Of a stretch of DNA of 19,265 nt, positions 6,848 through 13,364 are shown one piece after another. Below the pieces are notes generated by a model. The model searched no databases, was not told where the DNA came from, and worked only from the letters and a program-made list of their open reading frames with translations. A program made the translations under genes and the position numbers. The stretch's first letter is position 1. The number at the start of each line of letters is the position of its first letter. The DNA is from CAVZRC01 sp052148775. Lineage in GTDB: Bacteria; Planctomycetota; Planctomycetia; Isosphaerales; Isosphaeraceae. The stretch spans positions 1 through 19,265 of the forward strand of contig JBKQHM010000267.1 in assembly GCA_052148775.1 (NCBI GenBank), in the 5' to 3' direction.

Positions 6848-7386
6848 GGCATCACCTCCTTCAGCGATCCGAACTGGAAACGGTCCACCATCTGGAGGCG
6901 AGTCGGGGCCATGGGATCCGAGACGCCCGTCCCAGGCGGGGGCGAATCCTTGATCTCGTAGAAGAGGCTGACCCAGACGGGGAATGCCTCGGCATCCAGG
7001 CCGAGCTGGCGGACCACGTGTCGCGCCGTGAACTCGCGGTGCCTGGTGTATTCGTCATTGCTCATGTTGGCCGTGAACTTGGGATGCCGATACCGAGGGA
7101 GCTTCTGCCACCAGGGAAGATCGCCGATCCGCTCGAACTCGTAGATCTGCCGCATCCCCTTGGCGTCGACGACTTCGGCGTTCAAGTTCGTGGTGTGCCG
7201 GATCGGATCGGGGGCGAAGATCGCCCACCATTGCCACAGCCCCAACGGCAGCATGTAGAAGCGATAGGGCGACTGGAATCGCTCCTTGATGGCGCAGTTG
7301 GGCATCGTCCACATCATGAGCGCCGAGAGGTGGAAAATCACGAAGGCCGAAATCACCAATCGCCGGGCATTCCATCGCCAGGCCAT
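6844..7386 (-). CDS. Single-pass membrane protein, partner of the HTTM protein
   Basis: A 180-residue protein with one hydrophobic segment near the N-terminus (about 9-26) and a mainly soluble remainder. The sequence LGLWQWWAIFAPDPIRHTTN (about 49-68) resembles the 'W-x-x-FAP-x-P' block seen in proteins encoded beside HTTM genes in other phyla (DUF5819-like); this family link is from memory and tentative. A Trp/Tyr/Phe-rich middle and a Pro-rich stretch (about 150-153) follow. AAAGGAGAG sits just before ATG 7386. The last codons encode Lys-Glu-Val-Met-Pro, and the same bases form the ribosome binding site of the HTTM gene. It is the first gene of a two-gene operon, and its strict coupling implies a matched amount of both proteins. 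The biochemical role is unknown. Confidence 0.75.
   Translation of the reverse strand: MAWRWNARRLVISAFVIFHLSALMMWTMPNCAIKERFQSPYRFYMLPLGLWQWWAIFAPDPIRHTTNLNAEVVDAKGMRQIYEFERIGDLPWWQKLPRYRHPKFTANMSNDEYTRHREFTARHVVRQLGLDAEAFPVWVSLFYEIKDSPPPGTGVSDPMAPTRLQMVDRFQFGSLKEVMP
6851..6861 (-). promoter_or_regulatory. Perfect Shine-Dalgarno sequence embedded in a coding region
   Basis: Read on the minus strand this is AAGGAGGTGAT, an 11-base complement of the 16S rRNA 3' tail. AGGAGG ends seven bases before GTG 6847, which fixes the HTTM gene start. It is coding sequence for the end of the upstream gene. Confidence 0.8.
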
Positions 7387-7496
7387 GGCTCTCTCCTTTC
7401 GTATCGATGGGCCAAGGTTCTGAGGGGAGCCAGAATCTAGTCCAAGATGCCGCGGACGTCAATTCCGCCTTCGTCGTCGCCGGGGAAGGAGGATTA

Positions 7497-7588
7497 AGTA
7501 ACAGGCCGGGAATCACTTCCCGATCGGCTCGGATGAATTTCGTGGAACGGAGGTTTCCAAATCGGAAAGTGATTCCCGGCCTGTTACT
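7497..7588. repeat. 92-bp palindromic element with 28-nt arms
   Basis: Arms 7497-7524 and 7561-7588 match in inverted orientation at 27 of 28 positions, including 22 in a row, around a 36-base centre. The outer ends read AGTAAC and GTTACT, and the arms contain AGGCCGGGAATCACTT. The element lies between two divergent genes, about 110 bp from the HTTM operon start and 92 bp before the heme-protein gene. GAGGAT occurs on both sides (7489-7494 and 7589-7594), a possible target-site duplication. It encodes nothing. A small non-autonomous mobile element or REP-like palindrome is likely; a regulatory cruciform is the alternative. Confidence 0.75.
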
Positions 7589-7680
7589 GAGGATGCATTC
7601 CCTCGGCGATCGGACATCCACCGCCGGCGCGACCGTCTTCCGCTTTCCGGGTCGCTCGGGTTTTCCTAGAATGGCGACCT

Positions 7681-9129
7681 ATGAGCGACTCTTACCAATC
7701 CGCGAGACCCCGAGCCGTGTTCTCCCTCAAGCCGTCCGCAACGCGATCCGTCGGCTCCCCCGCAGGTCGAAGTCTGGTGTACGTTGTCCTGGCGATGCTC
7801 GTGCTGATCGCAGGGGCTCCGTCCGGATCGTCCCAGGGGACATCGACGACGACCACATCCGGGGGACTCGAACTCCATCCCGTCGCGGTCTGGGCACCTG
7901 GTCCCCTCCAGGCGATCGCCGCGTTCGACCGGCCGATCGAACCCGCGGCAGGCCGGTCGCTGGTCGGGCGGCCAATCTCGTATTTCGAGACCCGGTCGAA
8001 TCAACCCGGCCAGGCTTCGCCCGCCATGCCGATCGGTTCGCTGCGGATCGTCGACGCCCGATTGATCGACGGCGGGCGGACGCTGGTCCTGGCGACCGAT
8101 CCCCACCCTCGTGTCGCCCGCTACCGGCTCCCGCTCTCGACCGCGGAATACGACCTGTCGGGCGTCGAGGCCGCCTGGAGTGAGCGCGACGATCCGGCCG
8201 ATGAACCCCGATGGTCGGGCTGGTGGCCGGAGCTGGACACCGAGCCGACCCGGCGCCTCGCTCGAGACTCGAAGCCCCACGAGGCTGGACTGGCCCTGCT
8301 GTCGCGACCCGGCCGGCTCACCCTGAGTACGCTGATCCGCCTGCCCGAGGGTCGCGTTACGCTCCGGCTCGACGCGTCCGGGCCGATCGAAGAGGCCACG
8401 CTCGGCGATGCCCAGGCGGGGGAGTCGGCCCCGGACCCCCGGGATGGCTCCTTTCATACGTCGATGACCGTGGAATCCAAGGGGGAGCCGCTCTTCTTCA
8501 CGACGACCGTGAAGACCGGTGCGAACGCCCGGCCGTTTTCGTTCAAGGCAACCGATCACCCGGCGGCTGAGAAGACCGATCATCCCATCGGGCGCGATCG
8601 CCTGACGGTCCCCTGGGCCCCGCAGATGTCGGATGCGGCAATTGCCGCGCCGATTGCGGTTCCCGACCTGTCGGGAGGCGATCCCGTCCGCGGGCGGGCC
8701 ATCTTCACCGGCGATCAGGGCCGTTGTGCGCAGTGCCACGCATTCCGGGGACAGGGGGGTAAGGTGGGGCCAGACTTGACCGAGGTCGGGCGTAAGGGCC
8801 GCGCCGAGATCTATCGGAACATCGCCGCGCCGAGCGCCGCGATCGCGCCCGAATATACGTCATACACGGTCGCCACCGTCGCGGGGCAGGTCGTCTCCGG
8901 CGTCGTCCGGGCGGAGGGGCCCGACACGATCCAGGTCACCGACACCAACGCCCACACCACCACCGTTCACCGCGAGGAGATCCGCGAGATTCGCCCGAGC
9001 GCGACGTCGATCATGCCTCCCGGCCTGGCATCGGCCCTGGGGGACTCGGCCGTGCGCGACGTGATCGCCTTCCTGTGCTCGCCCGAGCCGCCCCCGGCGA
9101 CCAGGCCCCCGCTTCCGCCCGTGCGATGA
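7681..9129 (+). CDS. Secreted heme protein with a PVC-type CxxCH domain
   Basis: A 482-residue exported protein. A basic N-terminus is followed by a hydrophobic signal segment (about 32-46, VYVVLAMLVLIAGAP). A long middle part with no recognised domain follows, probably beta-rich. The C-terminal third is a cytochrome-c-like domain of the Pirellula/Verrucomicrobium type (TIGR02603-like): CAQCH at 349-353 binds heme, GPDLTEVG follows, and the IMPPGL block (Met445) sits where such domains usually place the distal methionine. Between them are family-type stretches such as EYTSYTVATVAGQVVSG. These proteins are thought to serve periplasmic electron transfer or substrate oxidation; the partner is unknown. 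The start ATG has no strong ribosome binding site. TAGAAT (7667-7672) could be a -10 box giving a nearly leaderless message. The tail is Pro-rich. The DUF1501 gene follows 108 bp downstream. Confidence 0.82.
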   Translation: MSDSYQSARPRAVFSLKPSATRSVGSPAGRSLVYVVLAMLVLIAGAPSGSSQGTSTTTTSGGLELHPVAVWAPGPLQAIAAFDRPIEPAAGRSLVGRPISYFETRSNQPGQASPAMPIGSLRIVDARLIDGGRTLVLATDPHPRVARYRLPLSTAEYDLSGVEAAWSERDDPADEPRWSGWWPELDTEPTRRLARDSKPHEAGLALLSRPGRLTLSTLIRLPEGRVTLRLDASGPIEEATLGDAQAGESAPDPRDGSFHTSMTVESKGEPLFFTTTVKTGANARPFSFKATDHPAAEKTDHPIGRDRLTVPWAPQMSDAAIAAPIAVPDLSGGDPVRGRAIFTGDQGRCAQCHAFRGQGGKVGPDLTEVGRKGRAEIYRNIAAPSAAIAPEYTSYTVATVAGQVVSGVVRAEGPDTIQVTDTNAHTTTVHREEIREIRPSATSIMPPGLASALGDSAVRDVIAFLCSPEPPPATRPPLPPVR

Positions 9130-9183
9130 TCGGCCAGGTCGAGCGTCGGAATCGATCCGGGCACGGGGCTTGCCCCTCACCGA

Positions 9184-9212
9184 TTGTTTGAGATAAAATC
9201 AAACATTATTAC
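9184..9212 (+). promoter_or_regulatory. Candidate promoter with an internal TGTTTGA-N7-TCAAACA dyad
   Basis: TTGTTT (9184-9189) and TATTAC (9207-9212) are spaced by 17 bp and each fits the sigma-70 boxes at about four of six bases. A perfect 7-bp inverted repeat, TGTTTGA (9185-9191) and TCAAACA (9199-9205), overlaps the -35 box and fills the spacer; its 14-bp centre-to-centre arrangement suits a dimeric repressor. The patch is strikingly AT-rich compared with its surroundings. Transcription would start about 20 bases before the DUF1501 gene. Confidence 0.45.
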
Positions 9213-9237
9213 ACGCAGGGCATGAATCGAGGTGAAT

Positions 9238-10698
9238 ATGGGCACCGGCTCGGTCGAATCGATCATTCAGACGGCCCAACGCCATCCGACCGGCGTCCTG
9301 CGCCGGGAGTTCCTACAGGTGGGATTCTCGGGGCTGCTGGGCATGGCATTGCCGGAGATCTTGGCGATTCGCGGTCGCGCCGCGTCGGCGAGCCCCGGCG
9401 GTGCGAAGGGGAAACCCGCGCCGGGTCCGATCCCTCGGGCGAAGTCGGTGATCCTGGTGTTCTTGACGGGCGGTCTGAGCCACCTCGACTCCTTCGACAT
9501 GAAGCCGGATTCGCCGGACGGCATTCGGGGCGAGTTCCGTCCAATCGAGACCGCCGTCCCGGGAATCCCGTATTGCGAGCACCTGCCCCTCCTGGCGGCC
9601 CGGGCCGACAAGCTGGCGGTCGTCCGTTCGCTGTCCCATGCCTACACGAACCACCTCAACGCCACCCACGAGATCCTGACGGGCCACCCGCAGCCGGGCG
9701 CCTTCTTCGATAAGATCGCCTCGCGCGACGATTATCCGTGCTACGCCTCGGCGGTCGACGCGATCCGGCCTCGGGCCGATGCCATCCCCAGCGGGATGTC
9801 GCTGCCGACCTACCTGATGGAAGGGCCGCTGACCTGGCCGGGCCAGCATGCGGGGTTCCTCGGGCCGCGGCACGATCCCTGGCAGGTCAAGCAAGACCCG
9901 AGCCGGCCCGGGTTCGGCTTCGACGGGCTGACACTCCCAGCCGGGTTGAGCGTCGAGCGGCTGGGCCGGCGAAAGTCGTTGCTCGACCACATGAGCGCCG
10001 GGCGCGATCAGGTCGGCGCCCTGGCGGCCGAGGCGAAGGATCCGTTCGTCGACCAGGTCGACCGGGCCTACGCCCTGCTGCTTTCCGGCAAGGTGGCCCG
10101 GGCCTTCGACCTCGGCGAGGAGAGCCCGCAGCTCCGGGATCGTTACGGCCGGCACATGTACGGCCAATCGCTCCTGCTCGCCCGGCGACTGGTCGAAGTC
10201 GGCGTGCCGATCGTTCAGGTCAACATGGGTCGCGTTCAGACCTGGGACACGCATTCGGCCAATTTCAAGTCGCTCAAGGATCGGCTCTTGCCCCCGACCG
10301 ACCGGGGGGTCGCCGCGCTGATCGACGACCTGGCGGCCCGGGGCCTGCTCGACGAGACACTGGTAATCGTGACCGGCGAGTTCGGGCGTACGCCCCGGAT
10401 CGGCAAGAGCACGGGGAACGTCAATAGCCGCGACGGCCGCGACCACTGGGCGGCCGTGTTCTCGGCGGTCTTCGCCGGAGGGGGCGTGCAGGGGGGCCAG
10501 GTGATCGGCCAGTCGGACAAGATGGGCGCCTATCCGGCCAGCCGGCCCTACCGGCCCGCCGACCTCGCCGCGACGGTCTACCGATCGCTGGGGATCGACC
10601 CGGATACCGAGCTGCGCGACCGCCTCGACCGCCCGATCCGGCTCTGCACAGGCGAGCCGATCGCGCCACTCTTCGACGGGACCACATCGCCCGGTTGA
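9238..10698 (+). CDS. DUF1501 family protein with RREFLQ export leader
   Basis: A 486-residue member of DUF1501, a family related to the sulfatase/alkaline-phosphatase fold and greatly expanded in planctomycetes, often next to DUF1549/DUF1553 cytochrome proteins. LRREFLQVGFSGLLGMAL (from about residue 21) is a Tat-like leader, so export is expected. Family blocks include SVILVFLTGGLSHLDSFDMK, IVQVNMGRVQTWDTHSANF, IVTGEFGRTPRI and GRDHWAAVFSAVFAGGGVQGG, with the Asp, His and Glu residues that line the metal site in related folds. The reaction is not established. ATG 9238 is preferred over GTG 9232 because GAGGTG (9229-9234) is the ribosome binding site and overlaps that GTG. The gene has its own candidate promoter. 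The heme-protein gene upstream may be functionally linked, as such pairs are common in the phylum. Confidence 0.88.
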   Translation: MGTGSVESIIQTAQRHPTGVLRREFLQVGFSGLLGMALPEILAIRGRAASASPGGAKGKPAPGPIPRAKSVILVFLTGGLSHLDSFDMKPDSPDGIRGEFRPIETAVPGIPYCEHLPLLAARADKLAVVRSLSHAYTNHLNATHEILTGHPQPGAFFDKIASRDDYPCYASAVDAIRPRADAIPSGMSLPTYLMEGPLTWPGQHAGFLGPRHDPWQVKQDPSRPGFGFDGLTLPAGLSVERLGRRKSLLDHMSAGRDQVGALAAEAKDPFVDQVDRAYALLLSGKVARAFDLGEESPQLRDRYGRHMYGQSLLLARRLVEVGVPIVQVNMGRVQTWDTHSANFKSLKDRLLPPTDRGVAALIDDLAARGLLDETLVIVTGEFGRTPRIGKSTGNVNSRDGRDHWAAVFSAVFAGGGVQGGQVIGQSDKMGAYPASRPYRPADLAATVYRSLGIDPDTELRDRLDRPIRLCTGEPIAPLFDGTTSPG

Positions 10699-10730
10699 TC
10701 GGGATGACTCACGTGCCAGGAGGGATCGCC

Positions 10731-11141
10731 ATGTCCACGTCCATCGTCCAGCGCATGCGGACGCAGCTGACCGAATCGATGAAGGCGCGCGACGCCTTCC
10801 GCACGGGCTTCCTGCGCTACTGGATCGCGCAATTGACCCTGAGCACCGGCGCCGAGATGTCCGAGGCCGACGCGATCAAGAAGATGCGCAGCGTGCTCAA
10901 GGAGGCCAAATCGGGGGTCACCACCTTCAGCGCCGAGGAGCTGGCGTTGATCCGGGAATGGGTCCCGCCGACCTTGACCCCGGAGCAGATCGTCGAGGCC
11001 CTGGCACCCGTCGCCAACCAGATCAAGGCCGCGCCCAAAGAGGGCATGGCGATGGGCATCGCGATGAAGGCCCTGGCCGGCCAGCAAGTCGAGAGCGACG
11101 ACGTCAAGGCGGCGATCGCCGCCCTCCGGCCGGCACCGTGA
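10731..11141 (+). CDS. GatB/YqeY domain protein
   Basis: A 136-residue protein matching the YqeY family, which resembles the C-terminal tRNA-binding domain of the amidotransferase subunit GatB. SIVQRMRTQLTESMKARD (about 4-21) and FSAEELALIREWVPPTLTPE (about 66-85) are characteristic, and the C-terminal KEGMAMGIAMKALAGQQV fits the small helical domain. Members are often found with tRNA genes but their exact role is unknown; a tRNA- or amidotransferase-linked function is possible. ATG 10731 was chosen because AGGAGGG lies at 10718-10724; the frame is open further upstream to 10695, overlapping the DUF1501 stop. The 32-bp gap suggests cotranscription with the DUF1501 gene, though no functional link is obvious. 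Its stop is two bases from that of the convergent lipoprotein gene. Confidence 0.8.
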   Translation: MSTSIVQRMRTQLTESMKARDAFRTGFLRYWIAQLTLSTGAEMSEADAIKKMRSVLKEAKSGVTTFSAEELALIREWVPPTLTPEQIVEALAPVANQIKAAPKEGMAMGIAMKALAGQQVESDDVKAAIAALRPAP

Positions 11142-11143
11142 TG

Positions 11144-11890
11144 TTACGGCCGCGGCGTCAACATCAGGTTGAAGTTGACCCCGGGTGTGGGATCGCGGGG
11201 AGTCAGCAAGGGCGCCCCGAGGGCCCGCGGGGAATTCACGGTCGCAAGCGGCCTCTGGCTCGACACGGTGGCGATATTCAGGATGAAGTAGGTGAACCGG
11301 GTCAAGGAATCCAGATCTTGCGGCATGACCCAGACGTAGGTCGCACCGCAATGGGCGACCGCGGCGGCGTCGCGTGGCACGTCGTGTTTGCGACCGATCA
11401 GGAGCCATCCGGGCGGCGGAAGGGTACCGACGCAGGGGTTCATATCCGTCAGTAAGTAGCCGAGGCAATTCTCGTAGGTTTCCGGGGTGACCGTTTGGGG
11501 CGCGACCACCTTGCGGTAGGCGATCTGCATGGCGGCCAGCTTGTCGGGGTTGTCGATCGGATCGATGCCGATGTTGGCCTGGACGCCCCGGGCCACGCTG
11601 CTGAGGCCGTAGTTGACGCTCGTAAATGCGTGGGCTTGGCCCGTCAGGCTCGCGATCAGGGTCGCGGTATCGGTGGTGCTCGCCGTGCCGTTGAACAATC
11701 TCGAGAGGTACGGCATCGAGCCGGGATTGGCCGCGGTCCGCGCCAGGTTCTCCATGATCTGGGCCTGGTAGACATCGGGGACTCGAGCGGCGACCCGGAG
11801 GGCGGTGAACCGCATCTGATCGGCGGCACACCCGGGGGCGATCAGGGCCAGGACGGCGACGAGCTGTCGTAATCGCATGCGCATCGCCAT
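11144..11890 (-). CDS. Putative lipoprotein, 248 aa, unknown function
   Basis: The N-terminus has Arg residues, a hydrophobic stretch LVAVLALIAPGC (about 10-21) and a lipobox-like APGC, so Cys21 is probably lipid-modified and the protein attached to a membrane on the outside of the cytoplasm. I do not recognise a domain in the mature part. It is Ala/Thr/Pro-rich, with a helical section near 36-110. A segment near 168-195 (LLIGRKHDVPRDAAAVAHCG) is followed by an aromatic stretch (TYVWVMPQDLDSLTRFTYF). The C-terminus is Pro-rich. ATG 11890 is favoured over in-frame ATGs at 11884 and 11878 because GAAGGA lies seven to eight bases upstream. It is transcribed alone from the AT-rich gap shared with the sigma-factor operon, which could mean joint control, but nothing in the sequence proves it. 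Confidence 0.7.
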   Translation of the reverse strand: MAMRMRLRQLVAVLALIAPGCAADQMRFTALRVAARVPDVYQAQIMENLARTAANPGSMPYLSRLFNGTASTTDTATLIASLTGQAHAFTSVNYGLSSVARGVQANIGIDPIDNPDKLAAMQIAYRKVVAPQTVTPETYENCLGYLLTDMNPCVGTLPPPGWLLIGRKHDVPRDAAAVAHCGATYVWVMPQDLDSLTRFTYFILNIATVSSQRPLATVNSPRALGAPLLTPRDPTPGVNFNLMLTPRP

Positions 11891-12300
11891 CGCTCAGTCC
11901 TTCGGGATTCAGTCCGCGACACCCGCATCGACGTCCTACGCGAATCAGCCCGAGCCAACCTCCGCCTAAAGTCGCCGAAATATGAGATACGTCGGAAAAA
12001 GTCGAGGATATCGCTAATTATCGACCGAAGACCGGGTCGCCGCGAATGAATGATCCGATTCTATCGGTTATTGGGACTAGCTGGTGGTTCGGTAGTCGCC
12101 AATTAATGCGATGACTAGATTTTTAAAGCGAAATCGTCTTCGCGATTCCGGGGGAATTGAATCGAGACACCGTCTGGGCCCGCGATGAGAAATCGTCCTC
12201 ACGCGATCGGATTCCCATAAAATCGCCGGTCTGAAGGGTCTATTCTCCGAGCGTGCGGAGGGAAGTCATCCCCTGGCGGAAGGCCCGATCAGGAGCGTCG
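11891..12300. other. AT-rich divergent regulatory region, 410 bp
   Basis: No gene is visible. The stretch is clearly richer in A and T than its flanks, especially 11980-12240, and separates the minus-strand lipoprotein gene from the plus-strand sigma-factor operon. It contains an imperfect direct repeat: GAAATCGTCTTCGCGATTCC at 12130-12149 and a related copy at 12189-12215 in which GAAATCGTCCTC is followed by ACGCGATCGG and ATTCC. A small hairpin, CCGAT-TCT-ATCGG, lies at 12055-12067. TATTCT (12241-12246) is a possible -10 box for the sigma operon, with no clear -35 box. Confidence 0.5.
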
Positions 12301-12831
12301 ATGGATTCACTGGCCGAACGGCTGGCGCAGGGCGACCCCTCGGCATTTGCCGAGCTTTATGACGCCTGCGCCGATCGGGTCCACCACTACCTGGTCGTGC
12401 GGCTGGGGTCGCGGTCCGATGCCGACGACGTGCTGCAAGAGACGTTCGTCTGCCTGGCCCGGACGCGGAAGAAACTGACCTCGGTGGAAAACCTCGTGGC
12501 TTACGCGTTCACGACGGCTCGAAACGAGGCGAGCCGGCTGGTCGAGAAGCGGGCGCGTGACGGCCGGTTGCGGGCGGCCCTGTCGCCGGAATCGCTGTTT
12601 GAAGGGGCGTCGTGCAAGACCCTCCAGGACATCGAGACGGCGGAATGGGTGGCCTCTTCGCTGGCTCGGCTCAAGCCCGACCTCCGGGAAGTCGTGGAGC
12701 TGAAGATCTATGCCGACCTCACGTTCCGCGAGATCAGCGAGGTGACCGGGCTCCCTCAGGGGACGGTCGCCACGCGCTACCGATCGGCGCTCGAGACGAT
12801 GCGCAGTCAGATGGTGGAGGAGTCCGAATGA
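12301..12831 (+). CDS. ECF-type RNA polymerase sigma factor
   Basis: A 176-residue sigma-70 family protein with only regions 2 and 4, as in extracytoplasmic-function sigma factors. Region 2 covers about 16-80, with DADDVLQETFVCLAR (40-54) as the core-binding segment. Region 4 covers about 118-166, with LKPDLREVVELKIYADLTFREISEVTG ahead of the recognition helix LPQGTVATRYRSALETMR. The role would be to direct RNA polymerase to a small set of promoters, often including its own. ATG 12301 follows AGGAG at five bases; the frame extends upstream to 12253 without a better site. The next gene starts inside its stop codon (ATGA, 12828-12831), the usual arrangement for a sigma factor and its membrane regulator. 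No anti-sigma zinc motif is seen downstream. Confidence 0.92.
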   Translation: MDSLAERLAQGDPSAFAELYDACADRVHHYLVVRLGSRSDADDVLQETFVCLARTRKKLTSVENLVAYAFTTARNEASRLVEKRARDGRLRAALSPESLFEGASCKTLQDIETAEWVASSLARLKPDLREVVELKIYADLTFREISEVTGLPQGTVATRYRSALETMRSQMVEESE

Positions 12832-13364
12832 ACGACGACATCGAACGCCGGCTGCGTCGGGTGACTCCTCGGGGCGCATCGCCGGAACTGCGACTTCAGG
12901 TGCTCGCTGCGGTGGCCGACCAGTTGGATCCGGAGGCTTTCCGGACCTCGCGCCGGTGGTTTCCTGCTCCGCTGGCCGTCGCCGTCGGCTTGCTTGCCAG
13001 CCTGGCCTTGAACTTCTGGGTGAATGACACGCTCGATCGCCGCCTCGCCATCGCGCTCGGTCCTCGTCCCGTCGCCCGGCAAGCCGAGGAGATTGCCGCC
13101 GAGGTGGCTGCCATCACCGATCCCGCCACCGGTCGGTGGGCCTATGATCGGCTCGTCGCGAGCCGGCCCCGTGGCGATGACGCCCGCCAGTACGCCGTCC
13201 GTCTCCGCCGGATGATCCGGGAATTCACCGTCGATCTGAAAGGAACCGCCCATGAAGCGACTCAAGAAAATCCTCAAATGGACCTGGAACGTCGCGGGAG
13301 CCGCGATTGGCATCCTGTTGATTCTCAATGCCTACTTCGTCTGGAGCACCGGTACACGGCTTGA
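12828..13364 (+). CDS. Single-pass membrane protein, putative anti-sigma factor or regulator
   Basis: A 178-residue protein with a short charged cytoplasmic N-terminus (about 1-43), one hydrophobic segment (about 45-65, FPAPLAVAVGLLASLALNFWV) and a helical, charged domain after it (about 67-140). This topology and its position fit a membrane regulator of the sigma factor, but no HxxxCxxC zinc motif or known anti-sigma domain is seen, so the role is inference from context. The start overlaps the sigma stop as ATGA, with GGAGGAG just upstream, so translation is coupled. The end is odd: residues from about 142 to 178 are encoded by bases that also encode the start of the next gene in another frame (113-nt overlap). 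That tail is hydrophilic and low in recognisable pattern, as if the original stop had been lost. Confidence 0.7.
   Translation: MNDDIERRLRRVTPRGASPELRLQVLAAVADQLDPEAFRTSRRWFPAPLAVAVGLLASLALNFWVNDTLDRRLAIALGPRPVARQAEEIAAEVAAITDPATGRWAYDRLVASRPRGDDARQYAVRLRRMIREFTVDLKGTAHEATQENPQMDLERRGSRDWHPVDSQCLLRLEHRYTA

Noticed and set aside
7497..7588. Integron attC site
   Set aside because: The palindrome ends in AGTAAC and GTTACT, but the RYYYAAC and GTTRRRY core sites do not fit, and no integrase or gene cassette is nearby.
7666..8739. Minus-strand open frame, 357 codons, antisense to the heme-protein gene
   Set aside because: It is Arg/Gly-rich with no domain. The plus-strand CxxCH protein with a signal peptide is the real gene.
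9313..10446. Minus-strand open frame, 377 codons, antisense to the DUF1501 gene
   Set aside because: It is a composition-driven shadow with no start signal or domain.
12087..12125. Terminator-like segment with a T-run in the AT-rich gap
   Set aside because: The stem needs a three-base bulge, and no plus-strand gene ends upstream of it.
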